The translations under genes were made by a program, and so were the position numbers. 64,000 nt of DNA from Pseudoduganella albidiflava. Its GTDB lineage: Bacteria > Pseudomonadota > Gammaproteobacteria > Burkholderiales > Burkholderiaceae_D. The DNA lies in the NCBI RefSeq assembly GCF_004322755.1, contig NZ_CP036401.1, positions 1,240,001-1,304,000 on the forward strand, in the 5' to 3' direction. Positions 1 to 8,502 of this stretch are shown in pieces. The stretch's first letter is position 1; each line of letters opens with the position of its first letter. The notes beneath the pieces were generated by a model. It was not told the DNA's origin. It did no database searches and was given only the letters and a program-made list of their open reading frames with translations.

Positions 1-53
1 GTCATCCGGGACACGGCGGAACCATCGGTGGTAATCAGAATTTTCCGGTACAT
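1..53 (-). CDS. Universal stress protein (UspA family), 5' end only
   Basis: Only the first 17 or so codons are in the window, and the gene continues off the left edge. The minus strand reads MYRKILITTDGSAVSR, the usual start of a UspA-fold protein: a first beta strand followed by the conserved Asp-Gly-Ser of the nucleotide-binding face. A strong ribosome binding site (AAGGAG) lies 6 bases before the ATG. Family members are small cytoplasmic proteins induced by starvation, low oxygen or respiratory stress. The length and ATP-binding C-terminus cannot be checked here. A possible FNR/ANR-like site lies upstream at 123-136. Confidence 0.62.
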   Translation of the reverse strand, partial: MYRKILITTDGSAVSRM

Positions 54-404
54 ACCCGCTCCTTGAATGCATGCGCACCCGCATTGTAGTCCCGATTCAC
101 GCCCTTGTCTGGATGCAAACACTTGATCTTCCTCAATGGAGAGATGAGGGAGAGATGAGCTCGGCACAACATTGCTGTCGATACTATCTTTGTACATGAC
201 AAACATCGCGGCAGGCATCGCGACCCAAATACAACAGAAACCCTTTTTTTCCAGTTGCCGCGCAGGATTGAACCAACCGAGATTGAACAAGCGGACGGGC
301 CCCTGCTACACTCGCGGAAGTGCGTTAATATTGCCGTGAGTCATCAAGCAAGACACACAGGTAGTTGATACGAAAGCATTTTTTGAATATGGAGAAGCAG
401 GGAT
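54..404. other. Divergent intergenic region, usp / cheZ
   Basis: This 351-base stretch separates the minus-strand usp gene from cheZ. It is clearly more AT-rich than the flanking genes and has no convincing ORF. It contains the FNR-like dyad at 123-136 and a TACAAT -10-like box for usp (plus-strand ATTGTA at 83-88). I found no sigma-28 flagellar promoter for cheZ, although its function would suggest one. Confidence 0.5.
123..136 (-). promoter_or_regulatory. Possible FNR/ANR-type site upstream of usp
   Basis: TTGAT-CTTC-CTCAA matches the FNR/CRP-family consensus TTGAT-N4-ATCAA with one mismatch. FNR/ANR control of usp genes is common. Spacing is imperfect: from the TACAAT box at 83-88 the start of transcription would be near 76, which puts the dyad centre near -53 rather than -41.5. 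The call is tentative. Confidence 0.3.
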
Positions 405-1250
405 ATGACCGACGCCGCTGATGATTTCGACGCATTATTCGAGGAAGTGTCCGCGCAGCGTGCCAACGCCACCCCGGCACCGGCACCGGCTCCGGCCCCC
501 GCGCCGGCCGCGGCCGCCGCCGATGACGACCTGGAAAATCTGTTCGACGAAATCGCCTCGACCCGAACCGCGGCTCCTGTAGCCACCGCAGCGCAGGCCG
601 CTGCCCAGATCGCGGATGCGCCGGTCGCCGAGGAGGGTGCGCAGGATGGCACGATGTTCGAACGCCTGGGCGGCATCGTCCGGCTATTGCACGACTCGTT
701 GCGCGAACTGGGCTACGACAAGGCGCTGACCGAGGCCTCGAGCCAGATCGTGGATGCCCAGGACCGCCTGGAATACGTGGCTTCGCTGACCGAGCAGGCC
801 GCCAACAAGGTATTGAACACCCTCGACGACGGCATGCCGGCACAGGACGTGCTGTCGAAGAAGTCGAAGGAAATGGAAGACCGCTGGGCCGCGCTGTTCG
901 AAGGCAAGCTCAGCATTGAAGAATTCAAGGCGCTGGCCGGCGATTCGCGTGCGTTCGCGCATGCCGTGTCCGAAGCCACCGAAGCGGAAAAGGCGCGCCT
1001 GCTGGAAATCATGATGGCGCAGGACTTCCAGGACATCACGGGCCAGCTGATCAAGAAGGTCGTGATCATCACCAAGACGGTCGAGCAGGAGCTGGCACAG
1101 TTGCTGAAGGATAATGCACCGCCCGACAAGCGCGAACTGATTGCGCAGAAAGAGGCCCTGGAGGTGTCGCTGATGAGTGGCCCGTCGGCCCCGTCCGTGG
1201 CCCTGAACCAGGACAACGTGGACGACCTGCTTGCCGACCTGGGGTTCTGA
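405..1250 (+). CDS. cheZ: Chemotaxis protein phosphatase CheZ
   Basis: CheZ dephosphorylates CheY-P and so ends the flagellar motor signal. The 281-residue protein has an acidic N-terminus (repeated DDLENLFDEI-like segments), an Ala/Pro-rich stretch around residues 24-40, and then the long helical hairpin typical of CheZ. The signature MMAQDFQDITGQLIKK is present and contains the catalytic glutamine region. The protein ends in DNVDDLLADLGF, the C-terminal CheY-binding helix. Its TGA overlaps the ATG of the cheA-like gene by one base, so the two should be translationally coupled. The Ala-Pro run is longer than in E. coli CheZ (about 214 residues), which explains much of the extra length. Confidence 0.93.
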   Translation: MTDAADDFDALFEEVSAQRANATPAPAPAPAPAPAAAAADDDLENLFDEIASTRTAAPVATAAQAAAQIADAPVAEEGAQDGTMFERLGGIVRLLHDSLRELGYDKALTEASSQIVDAQDRLEYVASLTEQAANKVLNTLDDGMPAQDVLSKKSKEMEDRWAALFEGKLSIEEFKALAGDSRAFAHAVSEATEAEKARLLEIMMAQDFQDITGQLIKKVVIITKTVEQELAQLLKDNAPPDKRELIAQKEALEVSLMSGPSAPSVALNQDNVDDLLADLGF

Positions 1251-3172
1251 TGGACGATATGCTCAAGGAGTTCGTCGTCGAGGCGATGGACCTGGCGGTC
1301 AATGTCGAGGAGCACCTGCTGCGCCTCGAGCGCGACCCCGACAACAAGGAAACGCTGAACGCCGTGTTCCGTTCGTTCCACACCATCAAGGGTGGCGCGG
1401 GCTTCATGAACCTCGGCGCGCTGGTGTCCGCCTGCCACCTGACGGAAAACCTGTTCGACGCGCTGCGCACCGGCGCCGCGCCCGTCACGCCGCTGTCGAT
1501 CGAGGCGGCGCTGCAGGCGTCCGGCTTCGTGGCCGACCAGCTGGCGGAACTGAATAACGGTGCGTCGCCGGACAGCATGGGGCCGATGCCGGCCGACCTG
1601 GAAGCGATCCTGAACCAGGCCATCGAAGGCAAGGAAAGCTCGGCCAAGCCGGCGGCGAAGGCTGCGCCGGCTCCCGCGCCTGCGCCCGCCGCACCTGCTC
1701 CCGTGGCTGCCCCGGCAGCCGCGGCGGCGCCGCGCGCGCCCTCGGCCGACGGTATCGACTGGGAATCGATGTACGAGGCGGTCGTGCCGCCGGGTACGTA
1801 CAGCCGTGCGGCCAGCGCGCCGGCCCCGGTCGCTGCCGCGGCCAGCGTGCCCGCCACGCCCGCGGCACCTGTCGCCGCCCCGGCTGCCGAAGCGCCGGCC
1901 GCCGCCCCTGCCAGTGATGCCACTCCCGCCAAGAAGTGGGATGGTGTCGAGCGCCGCGATGAAGCCAAGGCCGTCCACGCGGCGCCGGCGAAAGAGGAAA
2001 GCATCCGTATCGACGCGGTCAAGCTGGACGCGCTGCTGGAAGTGGCCGGCGAATCCGTGCAGGCCGCCAACCAGGCCGCCGTGCTGCTCGAGCGCCTGCA
2101 ACAGTTCAAGTTCGAAGGCCAGGCCGCCACGCTGATGTCGGCCCTGACCGAGACGCTGGAGCGTGCCTCGCGCTACTCGACCGAACTGCAGCGCGCCACG
2201 CTGGCGACCCGCATGCAGCCGGTCGGCCGCCTGTTCCAGAAGTTCCCGCGCCTGGTGCGCGAACTGGCGAAGGACCTGGGCAAGGAAGTCGAACTGGTCA
2301 TCGAAGGCGCGGAAACGGAAGTGGACCGCGTGGTTGTCGACAGCCTGTACGATCCGCTGGTGCACATGCTGCGCAACGCGCTCGACCACGGCGTGGAAGG
2401 TCCGGATGCCCGCGTGGCCGCCGGCAAGAATCCAAAGGCCACCATCCTGCTGAAAGCGTGGCAGGAAGCCAACAGCGTGATGATCGTGCTGCAGGACGAC
2501 GGCAAGGGCATGGACCCGGTCGCGCTGCGCCGCAAGGCCGGTGAAAAGGGCCTGATCTCGCCGACCGCGAACATGACGGACGACGAGTCGTACCAGCTGG
2601 TCTTCCTGCCGGGCTTCTCGACCAAGGAAGTGGCTTCGTCCGTTTCCGGCCGCGGCGTGGGCATGGATGTGGTGAAGACCGCGGTGGAAAAGAACCGTGG
2701 CGCGATCCACATCGAATCCGCGCTGGGCAAGGGCACCAAGTTCGCCATCCGCCTGCCGATCGAGCTGTCGATCGTGCCGACCATGCTGGTGTCGACCTCG
2801 GGCGCGCTGCTGGCGCTGCCGATGGCCGTCGTCGAGCGCGTGGTGGAACTGCCGGAAACCTTCAACGAAGTGGGTGGTGCCCCGGTGATGAAGGACCAGG
2901 GGCGGCCGCTGCCGGTGCGTTCGCTGGCCAATGCGCTGGGCTACGAACTGTCGACCGAACGGGTGGGCATCGTCATCAACGCGCCGCAGCCGTACATCCT
3001 GGCCGTGGGTGCCGTGGATGGCACCGCCGACCTGGTCATCAAGCCGATGACGGCCCTGACCGTGGAAGGCGTGACCGGTACCGCGCGCTCGGCCGAGGGC
3101 GAGCTGGTGCTGGTGGTCGGCCTATCGTTCCTGATGGATGGTTGCAGGAGCAGCGTGCGCATGGCAGCATAA
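1250..3172 (+). CDS. cheA: Chemotaxis histidine kinase CheA
   Basis: A 640-residue CheA-type kinase. In order: an Hpt (P1) domain with the phosphorylated His44 in FRSFHTIKGGAGFMNL; an Ala/Pro-rich linker (about 125-235) where a CheY/CheB-docking P2 domain would normally sit; a P3 dimerisation helix pair (about 245-330); a HATPase (P4) with N-box HMLRNALDHGVE, DDGKGMD and GRGVGMDVVK; and a C-terminal CheW-like P5 domain. The missing recognisable P2 suggests docking differs from the classical enzyme, or that this is a second, paralogous CheA in a genome with another che operon. No cheY, cheW or receptor gene is visible here. It is followed by a good terminator. Confidence 0.9.
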   Translation: MDDMLKEFVVEAMDLAVNVEEHLLRLERDPDNKETLNAVFRSFHTIKGGAGFMNLGALVSACHLTENLFDALRTGAAPVTPLSIEAALQASGFVADQLAELNNGASPDSMGPMPADLEAILNQAIEGKESSAKPAAKAAPAPAPAPAAPAPVAAPAAAAAPRAPSADGIDWESMYEAVVPPGTYSRAASAPAPVAAAASVPATPAAPVAAPAAEAPAAAPASDATPAKKWDGVERRDEAKAVHAAPAKEESIRIDAVKLDALLEVAGESVQAANQAAVLLERLQQFKFEGQAATLMSALTETLERASRYSTELQRATLATRMQPVGRLFQKFPRLVRELAKDLGKEVELVIEGAETEVDRVVVDSLYDPLVHMLRNALDHGVEGPDARVAAGKNPKATILLKAWQEANSVMIVLQDDGKGMDPVALRRKAGEKGLISPTANMTDDESYQLVFLPGFSTKEVASSVSGRGVGMDVVKTAVEKNRGAIHIESALGKGTKFAIRLPIELSIVPTMLVSTSGALLALPMAVVERVVELPETFNEVGGAPVMKDQGRPLPVRSLANALGYELSTERVGIVINAPQPYILAVGAVDGTADLVIKPMTALTVEGVTGTARSAEGELVLVVGLSFLMDGCRSSVRMAA

Positions 3173-3195
3173 CAAGTTCGCCAAGCAAGTCACCC

Positions 3196-3229
3196 AAAAA
3201 AGCCTGCGACCGCATCGCAGGCTTTTTTT
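3196..3229 (+). terminator. Rho-independent terminator after cheA
   Basis: Stem GCCTGCGA/TCGCAGGC (3202-3209 with 3215-3222), 5-base loop, preceded by six A and followed by seven T. Confidence 0.9.
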
Positions 3230-3249
3230 ACGACTAGAATATTGCCTGT

Positions 3250-3283
3250 ATCCGGGGTCAGACCCCGGTTTCAGGAAACATTC
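3250..3283. repeat. Palindromic GGGGTCAGACCCC repeat, copy 1
   Basis: The core GGGGTCAGACCCC lies at 3254-3266, with a right arm GGTTTCAGGAAACATT resembling the arms of the other copies. The left arm is truncated. It sits between the cheA terminator and the leuC promoter. The family also occurs at 14547-14628, 21160-21370, 56733-56910 and 63123-63168. Confidence 0.8.
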
Positions 3284-3405
3284 CCGAGAAATGGGGTCCG
3301 CCGCATCGCCGGACCGCCATTTTCGGAGCAATTTTAGCAACACGGCGCCCTAGGCGCGCAGCAGGGAAATGCAAGGGACAGCGGCCCACGAGGCGGAAAG
3401 TCGGC

Positions 3406-3436
3406 TTGTTTTGCAGCGCACAAACTGTGGCATAAT
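3406..3436 (+). promoter_or_regulatory. Possible leuC promoter
   Basis: A CATAAT -10 box lies at 3431-3436, with TTGTTT at 3406-3411 as a possible -35. The 19-base spacer is long, so the -35 assignment is weak. It would give a short leader of about 33 bases before leuC. No leader peptide or attenuator was recognised. Confidence 0.35.
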
Positions 3437-3475
3437 CAAAACGGAACTTTCTACACACAGGCAGCAAGCAGCATT

Positions 3476-4876
3476 ATGAAGACGCTTTACGACAAACTCT
3501 GGGAATCGCATGTGGTGCGCACGGAGGAAGACGGCACCGCCATCCTGTACATCGACCGCCACCTCGTGCATGAAGTCACCAGCCCGCAGGCCTTCGACGG
3601 CTTGCGCGCCGCCAACCGCGCTCTGTGGCGCCTGTCCGCCAACCTGGCGGTGGCCGACCACAACGTGCCGACCACCGACCGCTCGCACGGTATCGAGGAT
3701 CCCGTTTCCCGCCTGCAGGTGGAAACGCTGGACAACAATACCAAGGAGTACGGCGTCACGTACTTCAACATGAACGACAAGCGCCAGGGCATCGTCCACG
3801 TGATCGGCCCGGAGCAGGGCGCCACGCTGCCCGGCATGACGGTGGTCTGCGGCGATTCGCACACCTCCACCCACGGCGCGTTCGGCGCACTGGCGCACGG
3901 CATCGGCACGTCCGAGGTCGAGCACGTGCTGGCCACGCAGACACTGCTGGCGAAAAAGTCCAAATCGATGCTGGTGCAGGTCGACGGCGACCTGCTGCCC
4001 GGCGTGACCGCGAAGGATATCGTGCTGGCCATCATCGGCAAGATCGGTACCGCCGGGGGCACCGGCTACGCGATCGAGTTCGGCGGCTCGGCGATCCGCG
4101 CACTGTCGATGGAAGGCCGCATGACAGTCTGTAACATGGCGATCGAAGCAGGCGCGCGCGCCGGCATGGTCGGCGTGGACGACACCACGATCAACTACGT
4201 GAAGGGCCGTCCGTTCGCGCCCGCGGGTCCGCACTGGGAGCGCGCCGTCGAGTACTGGCGCACGCTGCACACCGAACCGGGCGCGAAGTTCGACATGGTC
4301 GTCACCCTCGATGCCGCCGAGATCAAGCCGCAGGTCACCTGGGGCACCTCGCCCGAGATGGTGGTGCCGGTCGATGGCCGCGTGCCCGATCCCGACCAGG
4401 AAAAAGACACGGTCAAGCGCGAGGCGATGGAAAAGGCGCTGGTCTACATGGACCTCAAGCCGAACACGGCGATCGAGGATATCCGCATCGACAAGGTATT
4501 CATCGGTTCCTGCACCAACTCTCGCATCGAGGATCTGCGCGCCGCCGCCGCCGTGGTGCGCGGCAAGCAGCGCGCCTCGAACGTGAAGCTGGCCATGGTG
4601 GTGCCGGGCTCCGGCCTCGTCAAGGAACAGGCCGAGCGCGAAGGGCTGGACACGATCTTCAAGGCCGCCGGTTTCGAATGGCGCGAGCCGGGCTGCTCGA
4701 TGTGCCTGGCGATGAACGCCGACCGCCTCGATCCGGGCGAGCGCTGCGCGTCCACCTCGAACCGCAATTTCGAGGGCCGGCAAGGCCAGGGCGGGCGCAC
4801 CCACCTGGTGTCGCCGGCCATGGCGGCCGCCGCCGGTATCGCCGGCCACTTCGTCGACATCCGCGGCCTGCGCTGA
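3476..4876 (+). CDS. leuC: 3-isopropylmalate dehydratase large subunit
   Basis: LeuC pairs with LeuD to isomerise 2-isopropylmalate to 3-isopropylmalate in leucine synthesis, using a 4Fe-4S cluster. At 466 residues it has the normal family length. Visible motifs include [34 protein letters not shown] and [11 protein letters not shown], which supply the three cluster cysteines. The gene begins the leuC-leuD-leuB-asd block. Its ATG has only a weak Shine-Dalgarno sequence. LeuD does not follow directly: a small lipoprotein gene and three hairpins lie between them. Confidence 0.98.
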   Translation: MKTLYDKLWESHVVRTEEDGTAILYIDRHLVHEVTSPQAFDGLRAANRALWRLSANLAVADHNVPTTDRSHGIEDPVSRLQVETLDNNTKEYGVTYFNMNDKRQGIVHVIGPEQGATLPGMTVVCGDSHTSTHGAFGALAHGIGTSEVEHVLATQTLLAKKSKSMLVQVDGDLLPGVTAKDIVLAIIGKIGTAGGTGYAIEFGGSAIRALSMEGRMTVCNMAIEAGARAGMVGVDDTTINYVKGRPFAPAGPHWERAVEYWRTLHTEPGAKFDMVVTLDAAEIKPQVTWGTSPEMVVPVDGRVPDPDQEKDTVKREAMEKALVYMDLKPNTAIEDIRIDKVFIGSCTNSRIEDLRAAAAVVRGKQRASNVKLAMVVPGSGLVKEQAEREGLDTIFKAAGFEWREPGCSMCLAMNADRLDPGERCASTSNRNFEGRQGQGGRTHLVSPAMAAAAGIAGHFVDIRGLR

Positions 4877-4933
4877 TCGCGCGCCGTGGACGTGTTTGAC
4901 CCCAACGGCAAATGCCGGGGGGGCAGGGTCTGA

Positions 4934-5024
4934 AGCGGGAGATGGCAGGTATGCCGCCTCCCGCTACGCAGCGAGGAGCATGCTCCTCGAAACCCTGCTC
5001 CGCCCCCAGGTTTTGCACCTGGGG
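4934..5024. repeat. Three consecutive hairpins in the leuC-lipoprotein spacer
   Basis: Hairpin 1: AGCGGGAG/CTCCCGCT (4934-4941 with 4958-4965) with a nested GGCA/TGCC stem. Hairpin 2: the perfect palindrome CGAGGAGCATGCTCCTCG (4972-4989). Hairpin 3: CCCCAGGT/ACCTGGGG (5004-5011 with 5017-5024). None has a T tract, so they are unlikely to be strong terminators. Hairpin 2 resembles the GCATGC-centred palindromes at 15524-15541 and 56776-56816. Confidence 0.75.
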
Positions 5025-5066
5025 TTGAAGCATGAGTCCTCAACGCTTTCAAAAGAAGACAGAAAC

Positions 5067-5189
5067 ATGAAAACCCTGTTCGCCATCGCCCTCGCCACCA
5101 TCGTCCTCACCGGCTGCAACACCGTTGCCGGCTTCGGCAAGGACGTACAGAAGGTTGGCCAGGCCGTCGAACGCGGCGGCAAAAAATAA
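5067..5189 (+). CDS. Entericidin-family small lipoprotein
   Basis: A 40-residue ORF with a Lys-containing start, a hydrophobic segment and the lipobox IVLTGC (Cys17), followed by a short amphipathic, Lys/Val-rich tail ending in ERGGKK. This is the pattern of entericidin A/B-type lipoproteins, which are cell-envelope proteins of uncertain role (entericidins were described as a toxin-antidote pair in E. coli). The start has an AGAAGACAGAA purine-rich stretch upstream. It lies between leuC and leuD in the same direction, an arrangement I recall from other Burkholderiales, so it is probably cotranscribed with the leu genes. It is a single gene, with no antidote/toxin partner visible. Confidence 0.8.
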   Translation: MKTLFAIALATIVLTGCNTVAGFGKDVQKVGQAVERGGKK

Positions 5190-5232
5190 CACCGCGGCGC
5201 GGCCTGGTGCCGCGTCCCACCAAGAGAGCAGC

Positions 5233-5880
5233 ATGGACAAATTTACGATCTACGAGGGCCTTGTCGCCCCGCTCGACCGCTCGAACGTCGATACCGACGC
5301 CATCATCCCGAAGCAGTTCCTGAAATCGATCCGCCGCACGGGCTTCGGCCCCAACCTGTTCGACGAATGGCGCTACCTCGATCACGGCGAGCCCGGCATG
5401 GATAATTCCCAGCGTCCGGTCAATCCCGACTTCGTGCTGAACCAGCCGCGCTACCAGGGCGCGTCGATCCTGCTGACGCGCAAGAACTTCGGCTGCGGCT
5501 CCTCGCGCGAGCACGCGCCGTGGGCCCTCGAGCAATACGGCTTCCGCGCCATCCTGGCGCCCAGCTTCGCCGATATCTTCTTCAACAACTGCTTCAAGAA
5601 CGGCATGCTGCCGGTCGTCTTAACCGAAGCGCAGATCGATCATCTGTTCGACGAAGTCAAGGCCTTCCCGGGTTATCGCCTGGTGGTGGACCTTGAGCAG
5701 CAAGTCATCCGCTCCCAGGACGGCAAGATCTCCTACCCATTCCAGGTCGACGCCTTCCGTAAATACTGCCTGATGAACGGCCTCGACGACATCGGCCTGA
5801 CGCTGCGCCATGCCGACAGCATCCGTGCCTTCGAAGAGCGTCATCTGGCAAGCCAGCCCTGGCTGGCCAACTCGATCTGA
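5233..5880 (+). CDS. leuD: 3-isopropylmalate dehydratase small subunit
   Basis: LeuD is the small swivelling subunit of isopropylmalate isomerase and partner of LeuC. The 215-residue protein starts [22 protein letters not shown] and contains [15 protein letters not shown], the substrate-contact loop, and [16 protein letters not shown], both hallmarks of LeuD. An in-frame extension upstream is open but unlike LeuD, and the purine-rich AAGAGAG just before 5233 supports this start. LeuB begins 8 bases downstream. Confidence 0.97.
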   Translation: MDKFTIYEGLVAPLDRSNVDTDAIIPKQFLKSIRRTGFGPNLFDEWRYLDHGEPGMDNSQRPVNPDFVLNQPRYQGASILLTRKNFGCGSSREHAPWALEQYGFRAILAPSFADIFFNNCFKNGMLPVVLTEAQIDHLFDEVKAFPGYRLVVDLEQQVIRSQDGKISYPFQVDAFRKYCLMNGLDDIGLTLRHADSIRAFEERHLASQPWLANSI

Positions 5881-5888
5881 AAACAACC

Positions 5889-6962
5889 ATGAAAATCGCA
5901 ATCCTGCCGGGCGACGGTATCGGCCCCGAGATCGTCACCCAGGCCGTCAAGGTGCTGAACGCACTGGACGAACAGTTCGAACTGGAGACCGCCCCGGTCG
6001 GCGGTGCCGGCTACGAAGCGTCCGGCCATCCGCTGCCGGAAGCCACGCTGGCACTGGCGAAGGCGGCCGACGCCGTGCTGTTCGGCGCCGTCGGCGACTG
6101 GAAGTACGACACGCTGGACCGCCCGCTGCGCCCCGAACAGGCGATCCTCGGCCTGCGCAAGAACCTGGGCCTGTTCGCCAACCTGCGTCCGGCGATCCTG
6201 TACCCGGAACTGGCCGGCGCCTCCACGCTCAAGCCCGAAGTGGTGTCGGGCCTGGATATCCTGATCATCCGCGAACTGACCGGCGACATTTACTTCGGCC
6301 AGCCGCGCGGCGTGCGCGAATGCCCGGACGGCCCCTTCAAGGGCCAGCGCGAAGGCTTCGACACGATGCGCTATGCGGAAGGCGAAATCCGCCGCATCGC
6401 CCACGTGGCGTTCCAGGCCGCGCAAAAGCGCGACAAGCGCCTGACTTCCGTCGACAAGGCCAATGTACTGGAAACCTTCCAGTTCTGGAAAGACATCGTC
6501 ACCGACGTGCACAAGGAATATCCGGACGTCGCACTGGACCACATGTATGTCGACAACGCCGCCATGCAGCTGGTGCGCGCGCCGAAGAAATTCGACGTGA
6601 TCGTCACCGGCAACATGTTCGGCGACATCCTGTCCGACGCGGCGGCCATGCTGACCGGTTCGATCGGCATGCTGCCGTCGGCCTCGCTGGACGCGAACAA
6701 CAAGGGCCTGTACGAACCGTCGCACGGCTCGGCGCCGGATATCGCCGGCAAGGGCATCGCCAACCCGCTGGCCACCATCCTGTCCGCGGCGATGATGCTG
6801 CGCTTCTCGCTGGGCAAGACCGAACAGGCCGACCGGATCGAGAACGCCGTCAAGGCCGTGCTGGCGCAGGGCCTGCGCACCGCCGACATCTACGAGGAAG
6901 GCACCACCAAGGTGGGCACCGAGCAGATGGGCGACGCCGTGGTCAAGGCGCTGGCGAAGTAA
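5889..6962 (+). CDS. leuB: 3-isopropylmalate dehydrogenase
   Basis: LeuB oxidatively decarboxylates 3-isopropylmalate using NAD+, the third leucine-specific step. At 357 residues it has the usual length. It shows the N-terminal [11 protein letters not shown], the substrate region [14 protein letters not shown], and [19 protein letters not shown] near the C-terminus, including the cofactor-binding segment. It is separated from asd by 69 bases holding a 10-bp hairpin (6977-6999). Confidence 0.98.
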   Translation: MKIAILPGDGIGPEIVTQAVKVLNALDEQFELETAPVGGAGYEASGHPLPEATLALAKAADAVLFGAVGDWKYDTLDRPLRPEQAILGLRKNLGLFANLRPAILYPELAGASTLKPEVVSGLDILIIRELTGDIYFGQPRGVRECPDGPFKGQREGFDTMRYAEGEIRRIAHVAFQAAQKRDKRLTSVDKANVLETFQFWKDIVTDVHKEYPDVALDHMYVDNAAMQLVRAPKKFDVIVTGNMFGDILSDAAAMLTGSIGMLPSASLDANNKGLYEPSHGSAPDIAGKGIANPLATILSAAMMLRFSLGKTEQADRIENAVKAVLAQGLRTADIYEEGTTKVGTEQMGDAVVKALAK

Positions 6963-6976
6963 ACAACGTGTACACG

Positions 6977-6999
6977 GAACGCGCCGCTGGCGCGTTCCC
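6977..6999 (+). other. Perfect hairpin between leuB and asd
   Basis: Stem GGAACGCGCC/GGCGCGTTCC with a 3-base loop. No T run follows, so it may be a processing or partial-termination structure rather than an intrinsic terminator. Confidence 0.6.
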
Positions 7000-7031
7000 A
7001 TAGAACATCCAAAACATCCGAGGGTATTCAC

Positions 7032-8159
7032 ATGAAATTAGTAGGTCTGGTAGGCTGGCGCGGCATGGTCGGTTCCGTGCTGATGCAGCGCATGCAGGAA
7101 GAGGGCGATTTCGAGCACATCGAGCCGGTCTTCTTCTCCACGTCCAACACGGGCGGCAAGGCCCCGGCGATGGCAAAGAACGAAACCACGCTGAAGGACG
7201 CCACCGATATCGAGGAACTGAAGCGCTGCGAGATCATCATCTCCTGCCAGGGCGGCGACTACACCAGCGAGGTGTTCCCGAAGCTGCGCGCGGCCGGCTG
7301 GAACGGCTACTGGATCGACGCGGCCTCCACGCTGCGCATGGACAAGGATGCCGTCATCGTGCTGGATCCGGTCAACCTGAACGTCATCAAGGATGCGATG
7401 ACCAAGGGCGTCAAGAACTTCATCGGCGGTAACTGCACCGTGTCGTGCATGCTGATGGGCCTGGGCGGCCTGTTCAAGGCCAACCTGGTGGACTGGATGA
7501 CGTCGATGACGTACCAGGCCGCATCGGGCGGCGGCGCGCAGCACATGCGCGAACTGCTCACGCAATTCGGCACCATCAACGCTTCCGTCAAGCCGCTGCT
7601 GGACAACCCGGCATCGGCCATCCTGGAAATCGACCGCCAGGTGCTGGCTACCCAGCATGGCCTGTCGGCTGAAGAAACCAAGCAGTTCGGTGTGCCGCTG
7701 GCGGGCAACCTGATCCCGTGGATCGACAAGGACCTGAACAACGGGCAGTCGAAGGAAGAGTGGAAGGGCGGCGCCGAGGCCAACAAGATCCTGGGCCGCG
7801 GCGAGGGCTTCGGCTCGAAAGCGATTCCGGTCGACGGCCTGTGCGTGCGTATCGGCGCGATGCGCTGCCACTCGCAGGCGCTGACCATCAAGCTGAACAA
7901 GGACGTGCCGCTGGACGAGATCAACGACATCATCGCCAACGACAACCAGTGGGTGAAGTTCGTGCCGAACACGCGCGAAGCGTCGGTGCGCGACCTGACG
8001 CCGGCCGCCGTCACCGGCAGCCTGACGATTCCGGTCGGCCGCGTGCGCAAGCTGTCGATGGGCCCGGAATACATTTCGGCCTTCACGGTGGGCGACCAGC
8101 TGCTGTGGGGCGCCGCCGAGCCGCTGCGCCGCATGCTGCGCATCGTGCTGGACAAGTAA
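7032..8159 (+). CDS. asd: Aspartate-semialdehyde dehydrogenase
   Basis: Asd reduces aspartyl-4-phosphate to aspartate semialdehyde, the branch point to lysine/diaminopimelate, threonine and methionine. The 375-residue protein has the N-terminal NADP-binding [14 protein letters not shown] and the active-site cysteine in [14 protein letters not shown]. Length and sequence fit the Gram-negative class. A good terminator follows at 8212-8241. The order leuB-asd-fimV-truA is shared with pseudomonads and other beta-proteobacteria. The later aspartate-family gene hom lies far away at 61737-63059. Confidence 0.97.
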   Translation: MKLVGLVGWRGMVGSVLMQRMQEEGDFEHIEPVFFSTSNTGGKAPAMAKNETTLKDATDIEELKRCEIIISCQGGDYTSEVFPKLRAAGWNGYWIDAASTLRMDKDAVIVLDPVNLNVIKDAMTKGVKNFIGGNCTVSCMLMGLGGLFKANLVDWMTSMTYQAASGGGAQHMRELLTQFGTINASVKPLLDNPASAILEIDRQVLATQHGLSAEETKQFGVPLAGNLIPWIDKDLNNGQSKEEWKGGAEANKILGRGEGFGSKAIPVDGLCVRIGAMRCHSQALTIKLNKDVPLDEINDIIANDNQWVKFVPNTREASVRDLTPAAVTGSLTIPVGRVRKLSMGPEYISAFTVGDQLLWGAAEPLRRMLRIVLDK

Positions 8160-8211
8160 GCGCTGCGCCTGGGAAAAAAACGGGGCACGTGCCCCGGTCC
8201 CGGCGACAGGA

Positions 8212-8241
8212 AGCCGGCCCTCGACAGGGCCGGCTTTTTTT
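8212..8241 (+). terminator. Rho-independent terminator after asd
   Basis: Stem AGCCGGCCCT/AGGGCCGGCT (8212-8221 with 8226-8235), loop CGAC, then seven T. A perfect palindrome CGGGGCACGTGCCCCG (8181-8196) lies just before it. Confidence 0.92.
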
Positions 8242-8279
8242 ATGCGCGTGAATTTATGTGCGTGAATTTTTGTGCGTGA
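8241..8279. repeat. 14-bp tandem repeat after the asd terminator
   Basis: Units TATGCGCGTGAATT, TATGTGCGTGAATT and a partial third copy TTTGTGCGTGA. It is short and AT-rich compared with its surroundings, and overlaps the end of the terminator T tract. Confidence 0.7.
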
Positions 8280-8502
8280 TGCCTGGATGGCCAGCACGGG
8301 TTGTTTGTTGCATTGCGGATACAACTGGCGATCCGCAAGCGGCCGGCGCGGAAAGCGGCCAGGTGCCGGCCGCCGGCTGCCGGGCCATCCTTGCCGGCCC
8401 TGTCCCATAGCCGGGCGTCGCTTGCATGCTCCGGGGCATGATGATATGTTGGGATGCCCGGGAAACCCCCGGACGCCCGTTGCCAACTTAACACCATAAA
8501 AT
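8280..8502. other. Upstream region of fimV
   Basis: This region lies between the asd terminator and repeat and fimV. I see no gene and no clear -35/-10 pair. Several short G/C-rich inverted segments are present, but no regulatory motif I recognise. Confidence 0.4.
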
